Origin: Paenibacillus ginsengarvi
GTDB lineage: Bacteria; Bacillota; Bacilli; Paenibacillales; NBRC-103111
NCBI RefSeq assembly: GCF_003626695.1
Contig: NZ_RBAH01000023.1
Span: 62,001 to 126,000, forward strand
Direction of reading: 5' to 3'
DNA: 64,000 nt
The notes under the pieces were generated by a model. It was not told where the DNA came from. It saw only the letters and a list, made by a program, of their open reading frames with translations, and did not search any database. Position numbers and translations under genes: made by a program. The stretch's first letter is position 1. Each line of letters opens with the position of its first letter. Positions 39,760-47,546 of the stretch are shown in pieces.

Positions 39760-40224
39760 ATGGCACCTTACGATTTATTGATTGAACAAGCGTTAGGTTA
39801 CGGACTGGTTGTTAAAGAAAAGACTTTCTTGTCCAACGCAAAAGGACTGATAAAAGGGAGTAAAATTGGTATCAGTAAAGAAATGAGCACAGTCGAGAAA
39901 GCATGTACTCTTGCTGAAGAAATAGCCCATTATCTTCTTTCTGTTGGGAATATCCTAGATCAGACAGACATACGAAACAGAAAACAGGAGCTAATTGCGA
40001 GACAATGGGCCTACCAGTGTATGATTCCACTGGATCGAATTGTACAAGCTTATAAAAAACGAATTACAGGAAGATATGATTTAGCTGAATTTTTAGGAGT
40101 AACGGAAGAGTTTTTGCAAAATGCTATCGATCGGTACACTAGCAAGTATGGTATTTATGTAAATGTGGACGAGCAGTATACGATTCGATTCGACCCGCTT
40201 GGCGTAGTAGAAATGTTTCCATAA
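39760..40224 (+). CDS. ImmA/IrrE-type metallopeptidase
   Basis: 154 aa; ATG at 39760, GGGAGATGG upstream. The motif CTLAEEIAHYLLSVGNILDQ matches the zinc-peptidase helix of ImmA-type anti-repressors of this subtype (E-E-x-x-H variant). Pairing with a CI-like repressor lacking a peptidase domain supports cleavage of the repressor during induction. Confidence 0.85.
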   Translation: MAPYDLLIEQALGYGLVVKEKTFLSNAKGLIKGSKIGISKEMSTVEKACTLAEEIAHYLLSVGNILDQTDIRNRKQELIARQWAYQCMIPLDRIVQAYKKRITGRYDLAEFLGVTEEFLQNAIDRYTSKYGIYVNVDEQYTIRFDPLGVVEMFP

Positions 40225-40313
40225 AATCCATGAAATCTTGCGCTTCCCAGCCGCAAGGCTGTTTATCATACCCTAAAATGCGAACATATATTCTTGTTGA
40301 GGTGATGATCAGA

Positions 40314-40661
40314 ATGAAAGTGGCTATCTACATCAGAGTTGCAACCATTGAACAGACTGCCGAAGGCCAGAGAAATTTACTTATGGAACATGCAAGAACA
40401 CTCGGATGGGAAGTTAAAAAAGTTTACGAAGATATCGCTTCCGCCCGCGATATGTTTTCTCGCCGAGCTTTGCAAAACTTGATCTTGGATACTGAATCAG
40501 CTTCCAGAGACTTCGATGCTGTGTTAGTCCACGGTGTTGATCGACTTACACGTGATTCAAGAGACCTCTTTTCGCTATTGGAAACATTCAGGAACAGTGC
40601 TATGAAATTAATAACGCCAAGGGGTGAAATCAAATGCGAGCTGCCATTTATACTCGGGTAA
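40314..40661 (+). CDS. Short serine-recombinase paralogue with catalytic Ser replaced by Ala
   Basis: 115 aa from the ATG at 40314 (GAGGTGAT upstream). It aligns by eye with the resolvase catalytic domain: IYIRVATIEQTAEGQ, then DAVLVHGVDRLTRDSRDLF. The nucleophile in Y-x-R-V-S-T is Ala (codon GCA) here, while the Arg of the first motif and the DRLTR arginines remain. There is no DNA-binding domain. It overlaps the integrase N-terminal ORF by 28 nt. Probably a non-catalytic partner or regulator. Confidence 0.75.
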   Translation: MKVAIYIRVATIEQTAEGQRNLLMEHARTLGWEVKKVYEDIASARDMFSRRALQNLILDTESASRDFDAVLVHGVDRLTRDSRDLFSLLETFRNSAMKLITPRGEIKCELPFILG

Positions 40662-41149
40662 GCACTGCCATGCAGGCGGAAGAAGGCTTTAGTTTGGAAG
40701 CGCAAGAGGAAATACTCTTACAAACCATTGAGCGTAAAGGTCTTCAGTTATATCGTGTTTATACCGACCCTGGGGTGAGCGGTAAAACATTTAAACGTAA
40801 GGGCGTACAGGAAATGATTAAAGACATGAAAGCGAAGCGATTCGAAGCATTACTCATTCATAAACTTGATCGGTTGAGTAGGAACATGGGGGACATTATC
40901 GCCTTTATCGATATGGTTAATAAACTCGATATCCGCTTAATCATTGCTGCACAAGGGCAAGATGAGATAGATACCAAGTCTCCAATGGGAAAAGCTTTCC
41001 TTCAAATAAACGGCATTTTCGCAGAATTATATATTAACAATTTACGGGAAGAAACGTTAAAGGGGTTAGAAAAGAAAGCCAAGAACGGGGGCAGACATAT
41101 GTCACGGCCACCTCTCGGCTATATGTTTGAAGAGGTGGGTACAAAATGA
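40634..41149 (+). CDS. int: Large serine integrase, catalytic part (split gene)
   Basis: 171 aa; ATG at 40634 with AAGGGGTGA upstream. IYTRVSTAMQAEEGFSLEAQ has the nucleophilic Ser; HKLDRLSRNMGDI has the catalytic arginines; the DEIDTKSPMGKAF segment and the long alphaE helix follow. The ORF ends at RPPLGYMFEEVGTK, just inside the recombinase domain, at a TGA that overlaps the ATG of the next ORF. Together with it the length is 480 aa, normal for phage integrases. Confidence 0.9.
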   Translation: MRAAIYTRVSTAMQAEEGFSLEAQEEILLQTIERKGLQLYRVYTDPGVSGKTFKRKGVQEMIKDMKAKRFEALLIHKLDRLSRNMGDIIAFIDMVNKLDIRLIIAAQGQDEIDTKSPMGKAFLQINGIFAELYINNLREETLKGLEKKAKNGGRHMSRPPLGYMFEEVGTK

Positions 41150-42075
41150 CAGATGAACTGCTGGTCGACGAAACTCGAAAGCTAATTATTGTCGACGAAG
41201 AAGCTCAGCTAGTTCGTGAGGTTTTCGACCTATACACCGAATCGTTTTGGGGTGTCACGAAAATCGCGAAGCATATGAATACGAAGTCAACAACAAAGGA
41301 AGGCGGGAAATGGGACAACAAATCAGTAAGAAATGTTCTGACAAACCCAACTTATGCCGGTTATAATCACTTTAAGCCTGCAGACTGGCCAGAGGAACAA
41401 CGAATTATTAAACCAGGGAAGCATCAAGCCATAATAAGTAAAGAGCAGTTTGAAAAGGCCAAATCTTTTAGAAAACGTCGGGCCGAAGGTCACATGTCCC
41501 GCCGGTCATTCGATTACCCATACAGCGGAGTAATAAAGTGTGGGCTTTGCGGAGCAACATATACAGGGAATACCGCAGTCCACAGCGGGAAGAAGTATCA
41601 GAGTTACCGCTGTCTGAATCAATATGCTAAAGGTACCTGCACAAGCCCGAGTATCTCTGAAAGTATACTTACCGCCTTGATATGGCAACATATCGAAGTA
41701 GTTGAAGATGGGTTCCAAAAGCCAAAGCCCAAAACAACACGGCTTAAAATAAATCTGGAAAAGGAATTGGCCATCAGCCAAAAACGCCGCCGAAACTGGA
41801 TGATGGCGTTAGGGGACGGTAAACTTTCCGGAGACGATTATGCCTCATTGATGGATGAAGAAGATGCTCGCATCAATAAGCTGCGGAAGGAAGCAGAACC
41901 AGAACCTGAACAGCAGATTCCATTTGAAGAAGTACGAAAAGCATTTAATGGCTTAAAAGAAAATTGGAATGATCTCGACTCCGAAACACAAAAGCAAGTT
42001 ATTCAATCCCTCTTCCGGAAAATCACTATAAAAAAATCAGACGATTGGCATATCGTCGATATGCTGACCGTCTGA
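41146..42075 (+). CDS. int: Large serine integrase, DNA-binding part (split gene)
   Basis: 309 aa; ATG at 41146 overlaps the upstream stop (ATGA) and has its own AGAGGTGG site seven nt upstream. The recombinase domain (IVDEEAQLVREVFDLY through NPTYAGYNHFK), a zinc ribbon (CGLCGATY...YRCLNQYAKGTC) and the coiled-coil C-terminus are complete. A -1 slip at A AAA UGA would fuse both parts in frame. It ends 28 nt from the tmRNA 3' end. Confidence 0.9.
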   Translation: MTDELLVDETRKLIIVDEEAQLVREVFDLYTESFWGVTKIAKHMNTKSTTKEGGKWDNKSVRNVLTNPTYAGYNHFKPADWPEEQRIIKPGKHQAIISKEQFEKAKSFRKRRAEGHMSRRSFDYPYSGVIKCGLCGATYTGNTAVHSGKKYQSYRCLNQYAKGTCTSPSISESILTALIWQHIEVVEDGFQKPKPKTTRLKINLEKELAISQKRRRNWMMALGDGKLSGDDYASLMDEEDARINKLRKEAEPEPEQQIPFEEVRKAFNGLKENWNDLDSETQKQVIQSLFRKITIKKSDDWHIVDMLTV

Positions 42076-42111
42076 TTCTTTCCTTAAACTTTCTGTACTT
42101 AAGTGGAGGCG
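42076..42111. other. Probable prophage attachment junction at the ssrA 3' end
   Basis: The integrase gene stops at 42075 and the tmRNA 3' end lies at 42104, so the bacterial-phage junction should be in this stretch or the acceptor/T-arm of ssrA. The CCA tail is not encoded (the RNA reads A-CUU after the acceptor stem), but the tRNA-Arg in this window also lacks it. The partner site is outside the window, so the core cannot be defined. Confidence 0.55.
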
Positions 42112-42465
42112 AGGGGATTTGAACCCCTGTCCGAAGATAACGCCACATCAGCTTCTACGGGTGTAGTGACAGCTTTGATGTCACCCTAGAGACTCCCCGT
42201 CACCGGATTCCCTTTGGGTCAGCCTGATTATCTTCTTCAGCTAGCCGCAGGCGGAGACTAGACAGCGTATCCCACTAAGGTTGAGCCCCTATCCCGGCAC
42301 ATGGGCGATGCAGGGTAGAAGCCGCGTCACAGGTTATTAAGCTGCGAAAGCGAGTTTTGGTTGTTGTTTGCCAGTTAAATTGGCGTTCGCGTTGTTGAAG
42401 TGGACGCAGCCCCACTACCCGCTACTCATGCTCGAACTATCCCCGTCGAATCCAAGAACGCCCCC
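42104..42465 (-). ncRNA. ssrA: tmRNA (transfer-messenger RNA)
   Basis: 362 nt. Acceptor stem 5' GGGGGCG (complement 42459-42465) pairs with 3' CGCCUCC (complement 42105-42111), followed by discriminator A. The T-arm GGGUUCAAAUCCCC and the 5' UUGGAUUCGACGGGGAUAG segment are conserved. The tag ORF ends GKQQPKLAFAA with tandem UAA stops at 42334-42339; the resume codon is one or a few codons earlier (ACT at 42373-42375 is the likely one). It rescues stalled ribosomes together with SmpB. Confidence 0.96.
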
Positions 42466-42554
42466 GTGATCGGAAGTGCCCTCAAGTGAGGAACTTCGCT
42501 AAAACGGCTTTGCGGAGCCGAAACCGACGGCGGTTGTTGTATCGCCGTATTCCT

Positions 42555-42563
42555 AGTATACCA
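42555..42563 (-). promoter_or_regulatory. ssrA promoter (extended -10)
   Basis: TGG-TATACT on the minus strand (TATACT is the complement of 42555-42560) about 90 nt before the mature 5' end. The leader would be removed by RNase P and other nucleases. No good -35 box is seen, typical of extended -10 promoters. Confidence 0.5.
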
Positions 42564-42655
42564 CATTCTCGAGCTATCGCGATCGCTTGTTGATGGAAGC
42601 TTTAACGTTCCTTGGCACTGCTGCCTTGGATGACGCTTCCGCATCCGCTAACAGC

Positions 42656-43135
42656 TTAGCGCGCAACTTTCTGCTTCTCGCGCAGAGCACGCTGAATGTC
42701 CCGCTGGGCGTCCCGCTTCGCATCGCTTTCGCGCTTGTCGTACTGTTTCTTGCCTCGCGCTAACCCGATCAGCAGCTTCGCGTACCCGTTGCGAATGTAC
42801 ACTTTAAGTGGTGCAATCGTGTACCCCTGCTGCTTCGTCTGTCCAAGCAGCTTGTGAATCTGCTCTTTCTTCAGCAGCAGCTTTCTAGCTCGGGTCGGAT
42901 CGCCCGGATTGCTCCGGTTTCCCTGCTCGAACGGACTGATGTGCATGTTGTTGACGAATGCCTCACCATTGCGAATCGTGCAGAACGCGTCAGAGATGTT
43001 AGCCCGGCCGCCGCGCAGCGATTTGATTTCGGTTCCGGTCAAGACAAGTCCCGCTTCAAACGTATCCTCGATAAAATAATCATGGGACGCTTTTTTATTT
43101 TGCGCCAGCAGTTTGCCGTCGCTTTTTTTACTCAT
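42656..43135 (-). CDS. smpB: SsrA-binding protein SmpB
   Basis: 159 aa, full length. Contains ASHDYFIEDTFEAGLVLTGT, the conserved KSLRGGRANISDAF and the basic C-terminal tail ending KRDAQRDIQRALREKQKVAR. It binds tmRNA and mimics the missing codon-anticodon arm. It lies directly upstream of ssrA, the usual arrangement. Confidence 0.97.
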   Translation of the reverse strand: MSKKSDGKLLAQNKKASHDYFIEDTFEAGLVLTGTEIKSLRGGRANISDAFCTIRNGEAFVNNMHISPFEQGNRSNPGDPTRARKLLLKKEQIHKLLGQTKQQGYTIAPLKVYIRNGYAKLLIGLARGKKQYDKRESDAKRDAQRDIQRALREKQKVAR

Positions 43136-43311
43136 GACCGGTTCCCTCCTCTTCGCCTACAACTTAGGCCGAACGAACCGTACGATTTGCGCTCCGACAT
43201 CCTTTTAGAACAAGATGCCGGGCGCATCGTACGTCCGCCGTTCTTTACATCGCTAGGAGATCATTGTATCAACTTCCCCGAGCAAAATCAATTGGGGCTA
43301 TCCCGCTATAG

Positions 43312-45894
43312 TCATTTTTTCCCGCGCTTCTTCGCTCCCGCCAACGCGCCGCCCTTCACGCCGCCACGGCTCTTGCGCGGAGCGCCGCCGCCGAAGCCGC
43401 TGCCTCCCGGACCGGGCGGCGTCCGCTTGCCGCCCTTCGGGCCGGCGCCGCTGCGCCCTTTCCCGCCTCGGCCGCCGGCCGCTGCGCGCCCCGGGCGCAC
43501 GTTCGTCCACTCGCCGTCATCGGCTCGCGGACGTCCGCCTTCTGCCTCGCTCGCTCCGCCGCCACTTCGGTCGCTCCCGGCAGCCGGCGCTTTACCGCCT
43601 CGTTCGCCGCGCTTACCGCCGCCGCTGCCGCCGCGGCTAAAGCCCCACATGTCGACGCCGCCACGGCCGCGACCGCGTTCGCCGCCTCCGGCTCCGCCTT
43701 CGTCGTCACGCTTCCCGCCGCGTCTGCCACGATTGCCGTCGACTAAATTCACCTTCTGCTCGCGCCGCTGCGAACCCACCATTTCAAAGTCGATATTGTG
43801 CTCGTCTAGGTTGACCCGGGCCACGCGCACCTTCACATCGTCGCCGATGCGGTAAATGTTCGACGTCCGCTCGCCGATGAGCGCATGCTGCATCTCGTGG
43901 TAGTGGTAGTAGTCGTCATGCAGGTCGCTAAGCCTGATCAGCCCTTCGACCGTATTTTGCAGCTCGACGAAAATGCCGAAGTTGGTCACACTGCTGATGA
44001 TACCCTCGAATTCCTCGCCGACTTTATCCAGCATATATTCAGCCTTCTTCAGCGCTTCGGTATCGCGTTCCGCGTCGACGGCAAGCCGTTCCCGCTCCGA
44101 CGACTGCTTGGCGATATCTTCCATCCGGCTGCTCAAATATTCGTGCCGCTGCTCCGACAACGTGCCGTTTTCCAGCACCTCGCGGATAATCCGGTGAATG
44201 ATGAGGTCCGGGTAACGCCGGATCGGCGACGTAAAGTGCGAATAAAACTCCGCGGCAAGCCCGAAGTGCCCGAGGCTGTTTGCATCGTAGCGTGCCTGCT
44301 TCATCGAACGGAGCATGACCGTGCTGATAATCGTCTCTTCCTTCGTGCCGCGGATTTCCTCGAGCAGCGTTTGCAGCGCGCGGGGATGAATCGTATTGCC
44401 CTTGCCCCGCACCACATAACCGAAATTCGTAATGAACTCCATAAAATGCTGCAGCTTGTCGCCGTCCGGATTTTCGTGAATCCGGTACAGAAACGGCACT
44501 TTCATCCAGTGAAAATGTTCCGCGACCGTCTCGTTCGCAGCCAGCATGAACTCCTCGATAATTTGCTCCGCAACCGAGCGCTCCCGCTTGACGATATCGG
44601 TCGGTTTCCCGTTTTCGTCGACCAATATTTTCGATTCTTGAAAATCGAAGTCGATTGCGCCGCGTTTCATCCGCTTGTTACGCAGCTTCATCGCCAGCTC
44701 TTCCATCAGCTTGAAGAAGCCGACAAGCTCCTTGTACCGCTCGGTTACTTCTTCGTCTTCGCCCTGCAAAATTTTGCGGACGTTCGTATATGTCATCCGC
44801 TCCGTCGTGCGAATGACGCTCGTGAACACATCATGGCGTACGACGTTGCAATTGCCGTCAAACTCCATCTCGCAAGACATCGTCAGCCGGTCTACGCGCG
44901 GATTTAAGCTGCATATCCCATTGGACAAACGATGCGGCAGCATCGGAATAACCCGGTCTACCAGATAGACGCTGTTTCCGCGGTTATACGCTTCCCGGTC
45001 GAGCGCCGAATTTTCACGCACATAGTAGCTGACGTCCGCGATATGGACACCTAGCAAATAATTGCCGTTCGGCAGCAGCTCCACATTAACCGCATCGTCC
45101 AAATCTTTGGCGTCTTCTCCGTCGATTGTAACGATCAGCTTATCGCGCAAATCCCGGCGTCCCTGCAGCTCCCGTTCGTCAATCGTATCCGGTACCTGCT
45201 CCGCTTCGGCCGTCACCTCGTCCGGAAACGCCTCAGGCAGCTGGTACTTGCGGATGATCGAGACGATATCCACGCCCGGGTCATCCTTATGGCCCAGAAT
45301 CTCCACGACGCGGCCTTGGGCCGCAGCCCGCCCTTGTGGGTACTGTACGATGTCGACAACGACCTTCTGACCGGTCACGGCGCCGAGAAACGATTCCTTC
45401 GGTACAAAAATGTCTTTCGTAATTCGTTTGTCGTCGGGCAGCACGAACGCATACGTCTCGAAGCTTTGGAACGTGCCGACGATTTGCGTAATCGCCCGGG
45501 TTACGACCCGAACGACTTCGCCCTCAAGCCGGCCTCCCGCCGCTCCCTTCGCCGTCACACGAGCCAGCACGATATCTCCGTTCATCGCCCCGTTCATGTC
45601 GTTCGCGTGGATATACACATCCGGGTGATCCTTGTCGTCAGGCAGCAGGAAGCCGAAGCCCTTTGCATGAGCTTGCAGTTTACCTTTCAGCAAATTCATC
45701 CGCTCCGGAACGCCGTAACGCTCCGTGCGTGTGCGTATCACTTCCCCCGCTTCCTCGAGCTGATTCAGCATTTTCAGAAACTGCTTGAACGATTCGGCAT
45801 CTCCAATGTCAAAATGCTTCTCCAGCTCCTGGTACGTCATCGGCTTATACGCCTTCTCGCGCATAAACTCGAGCAGTCCATCTTTCGTTATCAT
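43312..45894 (-). CDS. rnr: Ribonuclease R with long RGG-rich tail
   Basis: 860 aa from the ATG at 45894 (AAGGGGATG upstream). Order: N-terminal HTH (MITKDGLLEFMREKA), cold-shock domains, RNB catalytic domain with DGEDAKDLDDAV (metal-binding Asp residues) and RRYPDLIIHR, S1 domain (EFEGIISSVTNFGIFVEL). After the S1 domain comes a ~130-residue Gly/Arg/Lys-rich tail (GGRGGKGRSGAGPKGG-type). It degrades structured RNA, including non-stop messages in trans-translation with SmpB-tmRNA. Confidence 0.95.
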   Translation of the reverse strand: MITKDGLLEFMREKAYKPMTYQELEKHFDIGDAESFKQFLKMLNQLEEAGEVIRTRTERYGVPERMNLLKGKLQAHAKGFGFLLPDDKDHPDVYIHANDMNGAMNGDIVLARVTAKGAAGGRLEGEVVRVVTRAITQIVGTFQSFETYAFVLPDDKRITKDIFVPKESFLGAVTGQKVVVDIVQYPQGRAAAQGRVVEILGHKDDPGVDIVSIIRKYQLPEAFPDEVTAEAEQVPDTIDERELQGRRDLRDKLIVTIDGEDAKDLDDAVNVELLPNGNYLLGVHIADVSYYVRENSALDREAYNRGNSVYLVDRVIPMLPHRLSNGICSLNPRVDRLTMSCEMEFDGNCNVVRHDVFTSVIRTTERMTYTNVRKILQGEDEEVTERYKELVGFFKLMEELAMKLRNKRMKRGAIDFDFQESKILVDENGKPTDIVKRERSVAEQIIEEFMLAANETVAEHFHWMKVPFLYRIHENPDGDKLQHFMEFITNFGYVVRGKGNTIHPRALQTLLEEIRGTKEETIISTVMLRSMKQARYDANSLGHFGLAAEFYSHFTSPIRRYPDLIIHRIIREVLENGTLSEQRHEYLSSRMEDIAKQSSERERLAVDAERDTEALKKAEYMLDKVGEEFEGIISSVTNFGIFVELQNTVEGLIRLSDLHDDYYHYHEMQHALIGERTSNIYRIGDDVKVRVARVNLDEHNIDFEMVGSQRREQKVNLVDGNRGRRGGKRDDEGGAGGGERGRGRGGVDMWGFSRGGSGGGKRGERGGKAPAAGSDRSGGGASEAEGGRPRADDGEWTNVRPGRAAAGGRGGKGRSGAGPKGGKRTPPGPGGSGFGGGAPRKSRGGVKGGALAGAKKRGKK

Positions 45895-46113
45895 ACAACA
45901 TCCCCTTGTTTCATCGATTAATAAATTCCCGCTGCTATGTAGTATTGACGTTTTTGGCACGCTCCAAGCCTCAAAAAACGTCGGTACAAAGAAAAGCTTC
46001 CGATCGAAGCATTTCGATAAAGTGTACTCGTGTTACAGCCGAAGCGTTACAAGGTATTTAACCGACTTCGTTTCGCTTGACGCTTCAGTACTTTAAACTT
46101 CTCTTTATCAACT
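45895..46113. other. rnr upstream region with inverted repeat
   Basis: No gene seen. A 9-bp inverted repeat GACGTTTTT (45947-45955) / AAAAACGTC (45974-45982) with an 18-nt spacer lies about 55 nt before the rnr start. It may be an operator. Confidence 0.45.
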
Positions 46114-46145
46114 AAAAAAGCAGCAGGAGCTTTAGCACCTGCTGC
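46114..46145 (-). terminator. Intrinsic terminator of secG
   Basis: Minus strand GCAGCAGG/CCTGCTGC (8 bp) followed by TTTTTT, 14 nt past the secG stop. Confidence 0.9.
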
Positions 46146-46158
46146 ATCGGTTCGATCA

Positions 46159-46395
46159 TTACGCTTTAACTACGTATGCTGCGATTAGGGATAACAAGAA
46201 AAACGCAACCGCGAAACCAACCGTTACCCGCGAAAGAAGCAACTCTAGACCGCGTGCCTTCGTCTTGCCGAACAGGTGTTCCGCACCCCCGGAGATCGCG
46301 CCGGACAACCCCGCGCTTTTCCCTTTTTGCAGCAGCACCACTGCAATAAGTCCGATCGATGCTATGACCAGCAAAATTTTCAAGAAGATTTCCAT
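46159..46395 (-). CDS. secG: Preprotein translocase subunit SecG
   Basis: 78 aa from the ATG at 46395; AGGAGGTGG lies seven nt upstream. Two transmembrane helices (IFLKILLVIASIGLIAVVLL and VTVGFAVAFFLLSLIAAYVV) around the conserved QKGKSAGLSGAISGGAEHLF loop. It is the small subunit of the SecYEG channel. Confidence 0.96.
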   Translation of the reverse strand: MEIFLKILLVIASIGLIAVVLLQKGKSAGLSGAISGGAEHLFGKTKARGLELLLSRVTVGFAVAFFLLSLIAAYVVKA

Positions 46396-46779
46396 CTGAT
46401 CCACCTCCTATTCATATTCCCTATGTATCTACGTGTACGATCGTTGATCCACATATCCAGTAGGAATCATGCAAAGCAAAATTTATTGTACCATATAGGA
46501 CGTCCAATTACAAGGTTGCGTCCAATTGGCAGCAGGGAAATCGCATAAGGAGCAGTGTAAGCATGGACACGGCCACTGCGGGAACATTCGATCTTCCACT
46601 CGCTCTTACAATCGGATTCCTTGATGGAAATTTTAGAAGTTGGAATCCGATTATAAAGGCGACCGCTTTGCTGCTCCAGATGCGAATGTTCCACTCCGCT
46701 CCTCCAATCTCCTGCATTCGGCATAATAATTAGGAGTACCAATCTTTAGTTCCGTTAGCAGTAAATACCGTAAACTACA
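46396..46779. other. Intergenic region with nested inverted repeats
   Basis: GGAACATTCG (46581-46590) with CGAATGTTCC (46683-46692) encloses AATCGGATTCC (46610-46620) with GGAATCCGATT (46642-46652). TTCCACTC-GCTC-like motifs follow both outer arms in direct orientation. No protein gene is convincing. Could be a MITE-like or other dispersed repeat, or a structured RNA. Confidence 0.5.
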
Positions 46780-46808
46780 AAAAAAGCCGCCCCTAGAAGG
46801 GCGACTTC
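46780..46808 (-). terminator. Intrinsic terminator of the M50-like gene
   Basis: Minus strand GTCGCCC/GGGCGGC stem followed by seven T. Confidence 0.88.
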
Positions 46809-46818
46809 GCTCCCATAT

Positions 46819-47523
46819 TCAAGCCTGGCTTTCCCAGCGGGACGAGCCCGCGTTTCTCGATCTCCTGTTGCCGATGAACGCATAGATCGCTTTACGCGCG
46901 CAGAACAGCGCGACGAGCAAAAATACGATCGACCACACGATAGCCGGTATGCCCGTCGAACGGCTCAAACCGGTTGCATCGCCCGCTTGCCCCGGTGTCA
47001 TAACCGACATCATAAGCAGATTGATCGGGCCCCATACCGATTCCTCGAGACAGATAAAAGCGACGAGCAAATAATAAAATTTGCGAATCGAAGGATACGG
47101 TAGAAACATCGCGATCCCGTTCACGATAATAAAGCCGATCAGCCACAAAACGCCGAACGAGTTGTTGACGAAAAAAGCGAGGGATACAACCGCCAGCAGC
47201 GACATGGCGACGAAGCCGACGCGCAGCTTGCCTTTGGCATACATGACGAACAGAAAAGCCGCGAACAGCGAAGCAGTGATGTAGCCGGACAAGCCGAGCG
47301 GAATCGTCTTCCAGCCGCTTTCGATGTAGGAGTACGTTACGCCGCTGTGGTTTGAGTACAGCTGAATATACAGCACTTTGCCGGACAGCAGCATCGTCAC
47401 GACGGCATGACCAAGCTCGTGCACCATCGTGTCGACATTGCGGAAAAAAGAAGAGAAGGGAAGCCAGTTCGTCAAAATGGCACACCCGACTACAAATAAA
47501 ATCGTAACGATCCATCGACTCAC
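46819..47523 (-). CDS. M50-type membrane metallopeptidase
   Basis: 234 aa polytopic membrane protein with about six to seven helices. The zinc motif DTMVHELGHAVVTML (HExxH) lies near residue 35, as in the M50B-like family of Bacilli. Located 24 nt after eno, so it is probably read through from the glycolytic operon. Substrate unknown. Confidence 0.85.
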   Translation of the reverse strand: MSRWIVTILFVVGCAILTNWLPFSSFFRNVDTMVHELGHAVVTMLLSGKVLYIQLYSNHSGVTYSYIESGWKTIPLGLSGYITASLFAAFLFVMYAKGKLRVGFVAMSLLAVVSLAFFVNNSFGVLWLIGFIIVNGIAMFLPYPSIRKFYYLLVAFICLEESVWGPINLLMMSVMTPGQAGDATGLSRSTGIPAIVWSIVFLLVALFCARKAIYAFIGNRRSRNAGSSRWESQA

Positions 47524-47546
47524 CGGAATCCGCTCCTCTTCCGTGA

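Noticed and set aside
43356..43730. Minus-strand Ala/Arg-rich ORF within the rnr tail
   Set aside because: Alternate-frame reading of the Gly/Arg-rich rnr tail; no ribosome site.
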